This document shows positions 61,130-64,000 of a DNA stretch of 64,000 nucleotides, in pieces (the first letter of the stretch is position 1; every line of letters begins with the position of its first letter). Under the pieces are notes generated by a model. That model made no database searches. It was not told the origin of the DNA and saw only the letters and a program-made list of their open reading frames with translations. The stretch comes from Spongospora subterranea f. sp. subterranea (taxonomy: Eukaryota; Endomyxa: Phytomyxea; Phytomyxea; Plasmodiophorida). The stretch lies in assembly GCA_049724395.1 (NCBI GenBank), contig JAUGWO010000140.1, forward strand, positions 147,786 through 211,785, given 5' to 3'. A program made the position numbers and the translations under genes.

Positions 61130-61954
61130 ATGAGCAAGGGTGCAATGGCTGCTAACAAGCAAGGGTGGATGCAGGATCCTCAAGACATTGCTTTAGAAGC
61201 AATTCTTCTTGAGCATGACATGCAACCCGACAAATTAACAGGGAAAGGCGTCAAGGATCTGAATGGGATTTTTAATAACATCGACAGTAACTATTTAGGA
61301 GGGAAGATCCGTTCTATGCGCGCTAGAATCGAATCTCAAGGTATCAGTTCTTTGAGAACAGCTACAACATCAATTTATTTGTTTACAGGTCCGTCTAATG
61401 AAGATGCGCCAGAAAATAATGTAGCAATTTTGTGCAAACGTGGTCCCGAAAGTAGAGAACCAGGGGTCACACCGAAAAGAATTGTTCCGTCATCGTTGTA
61501 CTCATCGAAGACGGCATTAACACCAAAAGCCGTAGTTTCGGATTTTAAGTTACACCGTTCTATGGAATACATATGCCGGGAATCGATGCGGTCTAAAATT
61601 CTAGTAATTGTATCATTACTGGGCCATATGGAAATGAAGTCCCGGGTTTCCGAAGACGGAATGGAATTGGTAATATCAATTACCGACAAGTTTGAGGATG
61701 CGAATCCGTTCATCAATCCGGAATTGACTTCCATTGCGGAGGTTCTGTCGGATCCTGAGTCAAGAATTCTGGGGTCATTATTCACAGATAGCCCACCAGC
61801 CAGCTACACGTATCGCATATGCTTGGGGAAGGCTGTATTAAGCAGCAAATCTCAACGAGTTGTCAAAAACGCGAAAGGGAATCCTGTGAGGATGCTGATC
61901 ACTCTAACAGTCCGCGAAGAAGGTCACGACGACTCGTCAATGGAGTCGTTATAA
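61130..61954 (+). CDS. Companion protein of the outer transposon
   Basis: Intact 274-codon gene with no intron, starting MSKGAMAANKQGWMQDPQDI. The first 70 residues (EAILLEHDMQPDKLTGKGVK, then LGGKIRSMRARIESQG) look helical and could bind DNA. The rest has no recognised domain; it includes SKILVIVSLLGHMEMKSRVS and RVVKNAKGNPVRMLITLTVR. PIF/Harbinger elements usually carry a second, Myb-like gene needed for transposition, divergent from the transposase as here. That role is inferred from position only. It ends about 80 bases before the right terminal repeat. Confidence 0.6.
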   Translation: MSKGAMAANKQGWMQDPQDIALEAILLEHDMQPDKLTGKGVKDLNGIFNNIDSNYLGGKIRSMRARIESQGISSLRTATTSIYLFTGPSNEDAPENNVAILCKRGPESREPGVTPKRIVPSSLYSSKTALTPKAVVSDFKLHRSMEYICRESMRSKILVIVSLLGHMEMKSRVSEDGMELVISITDKFEDANPFINPELTSIAEVLSDPESRILGSLFTDSPPASYTYRICLGKAVLSSKSQRVVKNAKGNPVRMLITLTVREEGHDDSSMESL

Positions 61955-62225
61955 ATTATCAATTACATCAGAATGCATGTATTGCCCAATTTCTCGTTTC
62001 TTCGCAAATTCTTGTGTTTACCGCAACTTCCTGGTCGTCTACGCAATTTTTGAAGTGACCAGTTAATGTGACCAGTCTTTTCTCGTCCCCCATTTTAAAA
62101 TGCCTTCAGATTTATTGGGCATTTTTTATATTTTTTAATCGAAAAAAGTCCGAATGCCGTGGATCCGCGCAGCAAACTTCGGACTCTCGTTTCGTTCGAC
62201 GTTTGTGCACATAGAAGCTCGTTCC

Positions 62226-64000
62226 ATGAGTAGCTCAAACAAACGAGGAAGGCCTCAGGCTACGATCCATGTCCATTTCAAAAAGTTCCTCAAAACCGGC
62301 GATCTCAAGTGTGATCAAGCCGAATGCATTTATTGCGGAAAAAGGTTTGCATATTCGAAACAAGGTCTGGATCGACATGCAAGTAACTGTGCTAAGGTTA
62401 GATTTCCAAATCTCGTACGCCGATTTTCTTCTTGAACCAATATTCCTTAGTTCCCGCGTGGCATTGGCTTGCTTTGTAATGGACCTGTAGAATCTGATTA
62501 TATTTCTGACGATGGGGATGACCATGCTGTCTCTCGCCGTTGTTCACAAACTGCTAACCGTTTGGTTTCATTATCAACAACTGAATCCACTTCCAATCGT
62601 GCTCCGTCATGGTGTGATTCAATGACCAACGCAGAAACAGACAAAGCTAATCGCCTTTTGGCTCGTGCTGTGCACCGAACAGCGACATGTTTCTCCTTCT
62701 TTGAAAACCAATATTTTAAGGAATGGATCAAGTATTTACGACCCTCATATCGTTTACCTGGGCGTGACGCAATAGGCGGCAGACTTCTTGATGACGAATA
62801 TACTGCAGTACAATCTGCTGTCGTTCGTGCTATCAAAAGCTTCAGTTGCATTTGCATGACATGGGATGGCGTTACCAATCATGCTGGAAAACAAGTATTA
62901 AACATGATGGCTGCAGGCCCATCAGCATATTTTTTGGAGCATTTCCAAATGAATTTGAAGCGTGAATCTTCTGACAATCTTCGAGACCGGCTATTAGATG
63001 CCCGCAATCGTTTGCGAGTAGCAATGGGCTTGGCTCACACAGAGCCCGATTCCGCGAACCTCGATCTACAACAAAACGGGTCCGCCAATCGAATGGAACC
63101 AATGTGGACATTATGTACTGATTCGCCGAATGTGATGAAATCTCTTCGAAAAAAAGCACTTCTTTCGGGGTTATTCACTTTTGCTTATGGATGCGCTCCA
63201 CATGGCTTGAACAATCTGAGCATGGACTGGATAAAGTTGCAAGGACCAAAAGAAATTCTGTCCAAGGGAGTCTTTATTGTCAACAAAATCAACAGCATTC
63301 ATCTTCTTAGGAGCATGTTCGAGGTGATTTGCATGCAAAAACTCAATAAGTCTTACTCTCTCATCTTATTTACGAAGACACGATGGAGTACATGTTATTT
63401 CATGGTTAAACGTTTGATGTTGGTCAAAGGAGCGTTGGTCGCCATGCCAAACTCGATCGATCATGATATCGCCTATGAAGATGTTGCAATGGAAGGTGAT
63501 CTTCGCGAAGCTATTCTTGACGTGTCGCATTGGAAAGGGATTGCAGCAATGGAATATATTTTGAAACCTTTATGTTCGGCAATTACGTACTTAGAGGGTG
63601 ACGAAGCCACATTTTCTGCTGTTTACGCGTGTTTTGTGGCCATTGCACATCATGCTCTAACTATTCCTAGCACTACACGAATCCAGTTATCAATTTCACG
63701 AGAGGAACTACTGAGATACGTTCATTCGCGACTTAAAAGTATTTACACCACAGCCCATGCTTTGTCTTTCGTAACGGATCCGTTTTTCTATGACATGCGT
63801 GTGAATCTGTTCAACCTGCACGGTCAGGCCATTCTGGATCTTGGATGCGGCCCTTTATTTGGACAGTGCCGCTCAGCGCTTGCAGAAGCATCAAAAACCG
63901 AAGGTACTCCCAGCGAATCAGTTTTAAATGAACAATTTGCCCATTTCTTATCCCTGCGGCTGGATGGGACATTTTTATATGATGCTCGCAAGCTCAAGCC
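62226..64000 (+). CDS. hAT-family transposase (partial, runs off the window)
   Basis: Exon 1 (62226-62396) starts MSSSNKRGRPQATIHVHFKK and holds a BED-type zinc finger (CDQAECIYCGKRF...LDRHASNC). A 54-base intron (GTTAGA...CCTTAG) leads to a second exon open for all 516 codons to the edge. It has the DUF659/hAT markers TWDGVTNHAGKQVLN, LCTDSPNVMKSLRK with GCAPHGLNNL, and FTKTRWSTCYFMVKRL. At least 573 residues are present and no frame break is seen, unlike every other transposase here. An ATG 24 codons upstream is possible. The C-terminal dimerisation region and right end lie beyond the window. It is either a recently active element or a host gene derived from one. Confidence 0.85.

Larger units (their letters stand above)
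53826..62100. mobile_element. Outer DNA transposon of a three-level nest
   Basis: Terminal inverted repeats lie at 53826-53893 and 62033-62100. Both ends read (T)TTAAAATGGGGG then GAGAAAAGACTGGTCACATT or a close variant, AACTGGTCACTTC, and GCGTAGACGACC, about 94% identical. A further matched block (GGAAGTTGCGGTAAACAC) lies at 62013-62030 on the right. On the left it appears only at 59664-59681, beyond the inserted middle element, which shows the nesting directly. Without insertions the element is about 2.5 kb. It carries the PIF/IS4EU-like transposase (59733-60636, minus) and a 274-codon gene (61130-61954, plus). AT-rich flanks (TTTAAA type) may include the target duplication. Confidence 0.85.

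Overview
The window is a stretch of nuclear DNA from a flagellated eukaryotic microbe. Genes sit on both strands and are cut by many short GT-AG introns of about 47-62 bases, most ending in TAG. An axonemal inner-arm dynein heavy chain means the organism builds a motile flagellum. The gene set (PCNA, Ran, Rpt2, DCC1, an Integrator-like subunit, a plant-type LMBR1 protein, a Tat-SF1 homologue) is general eukaryotic. A SAR-type protist, for example a plasmodiophorid-like rhizarian with zoospores, would fit, but the species cannot be named from this sequence.

Layout. 1-3 kb: the end of one plus-strand gene, an unidentified minus-strand gene, a small membrane protein, and a palindrome whose two arms encode the same peptide. 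3.3-6.3 kb: Integrator-subunit-2-like gene, head to head with PCNA (6.46-7.56 kb). 8.5-9.1 kb: a dimeric minisatellite. 9.1-10 kb: dihydropteridine reductase. 10-11.3 kb: a membrane-anchored aspartoacylase/succinylglutamate desuccinylase-type hydrolase. 11.4-13.8 kb: small uncertain genes and the relic of a two-gene DDE transposon. 14.5-15.4 kb: coiled-coil gene. 15.5-17.3 kb: proteasome ATPase Rpt2. 17.4-18.5 kb: 85-bp minisatellite filling the Rpt2/DCC1 divergent interval. 18.6-20 kb: DCC1. 20.4-21.2 kb: Ran. 21.2-22.6 kb: unknown coiled-coil gene. 23-24.9 kb: LMBR1-family membrane protein. 25.5-42 kb: dynein heavy chain of the DNAH2 (I1/f, 1-beta) type. 42.4-44.2 kb: F-BAR/SH3 protein. 44.7-47 kb: coiled-coil RING protein. 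47.1-47.5 kb: single-pass membrane protein. 48.2-49.5 kb: Tat-SF1/Cus2 splicing factor.

From 49.5 kb onward the DNA is almost entirely mobile. There are minus-strand relics of a Ty3/gypsy element and a non-LTR retrotransposon, then an 8.3-kb DNA transposon nest (53.83-62.10 kb). The nest has three levels: a TA-flanked pogo/Tc1-like element lies inside a mutator-like (MULE) element, which lies inside an element carrying a PIF/IS4EU-like transposase. Finally, an intact hAT-type transposase gene runs off the right edge.

Three points stand out. (1) The nested transposons have related terminal repeats, and the innermost pairs its transposase with a convergent accessory gene whose homologue sits beside a transposase relic at 13 kb. 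(2) Eleven copies of GCGCA, all in one orientation, lie in 211 bp between two divergent genes of the outer element. (3) Single-base indels break otherwise conserved genes (Ran, dynein), which points to residual assembly errors or, less likely, pseudogenes.
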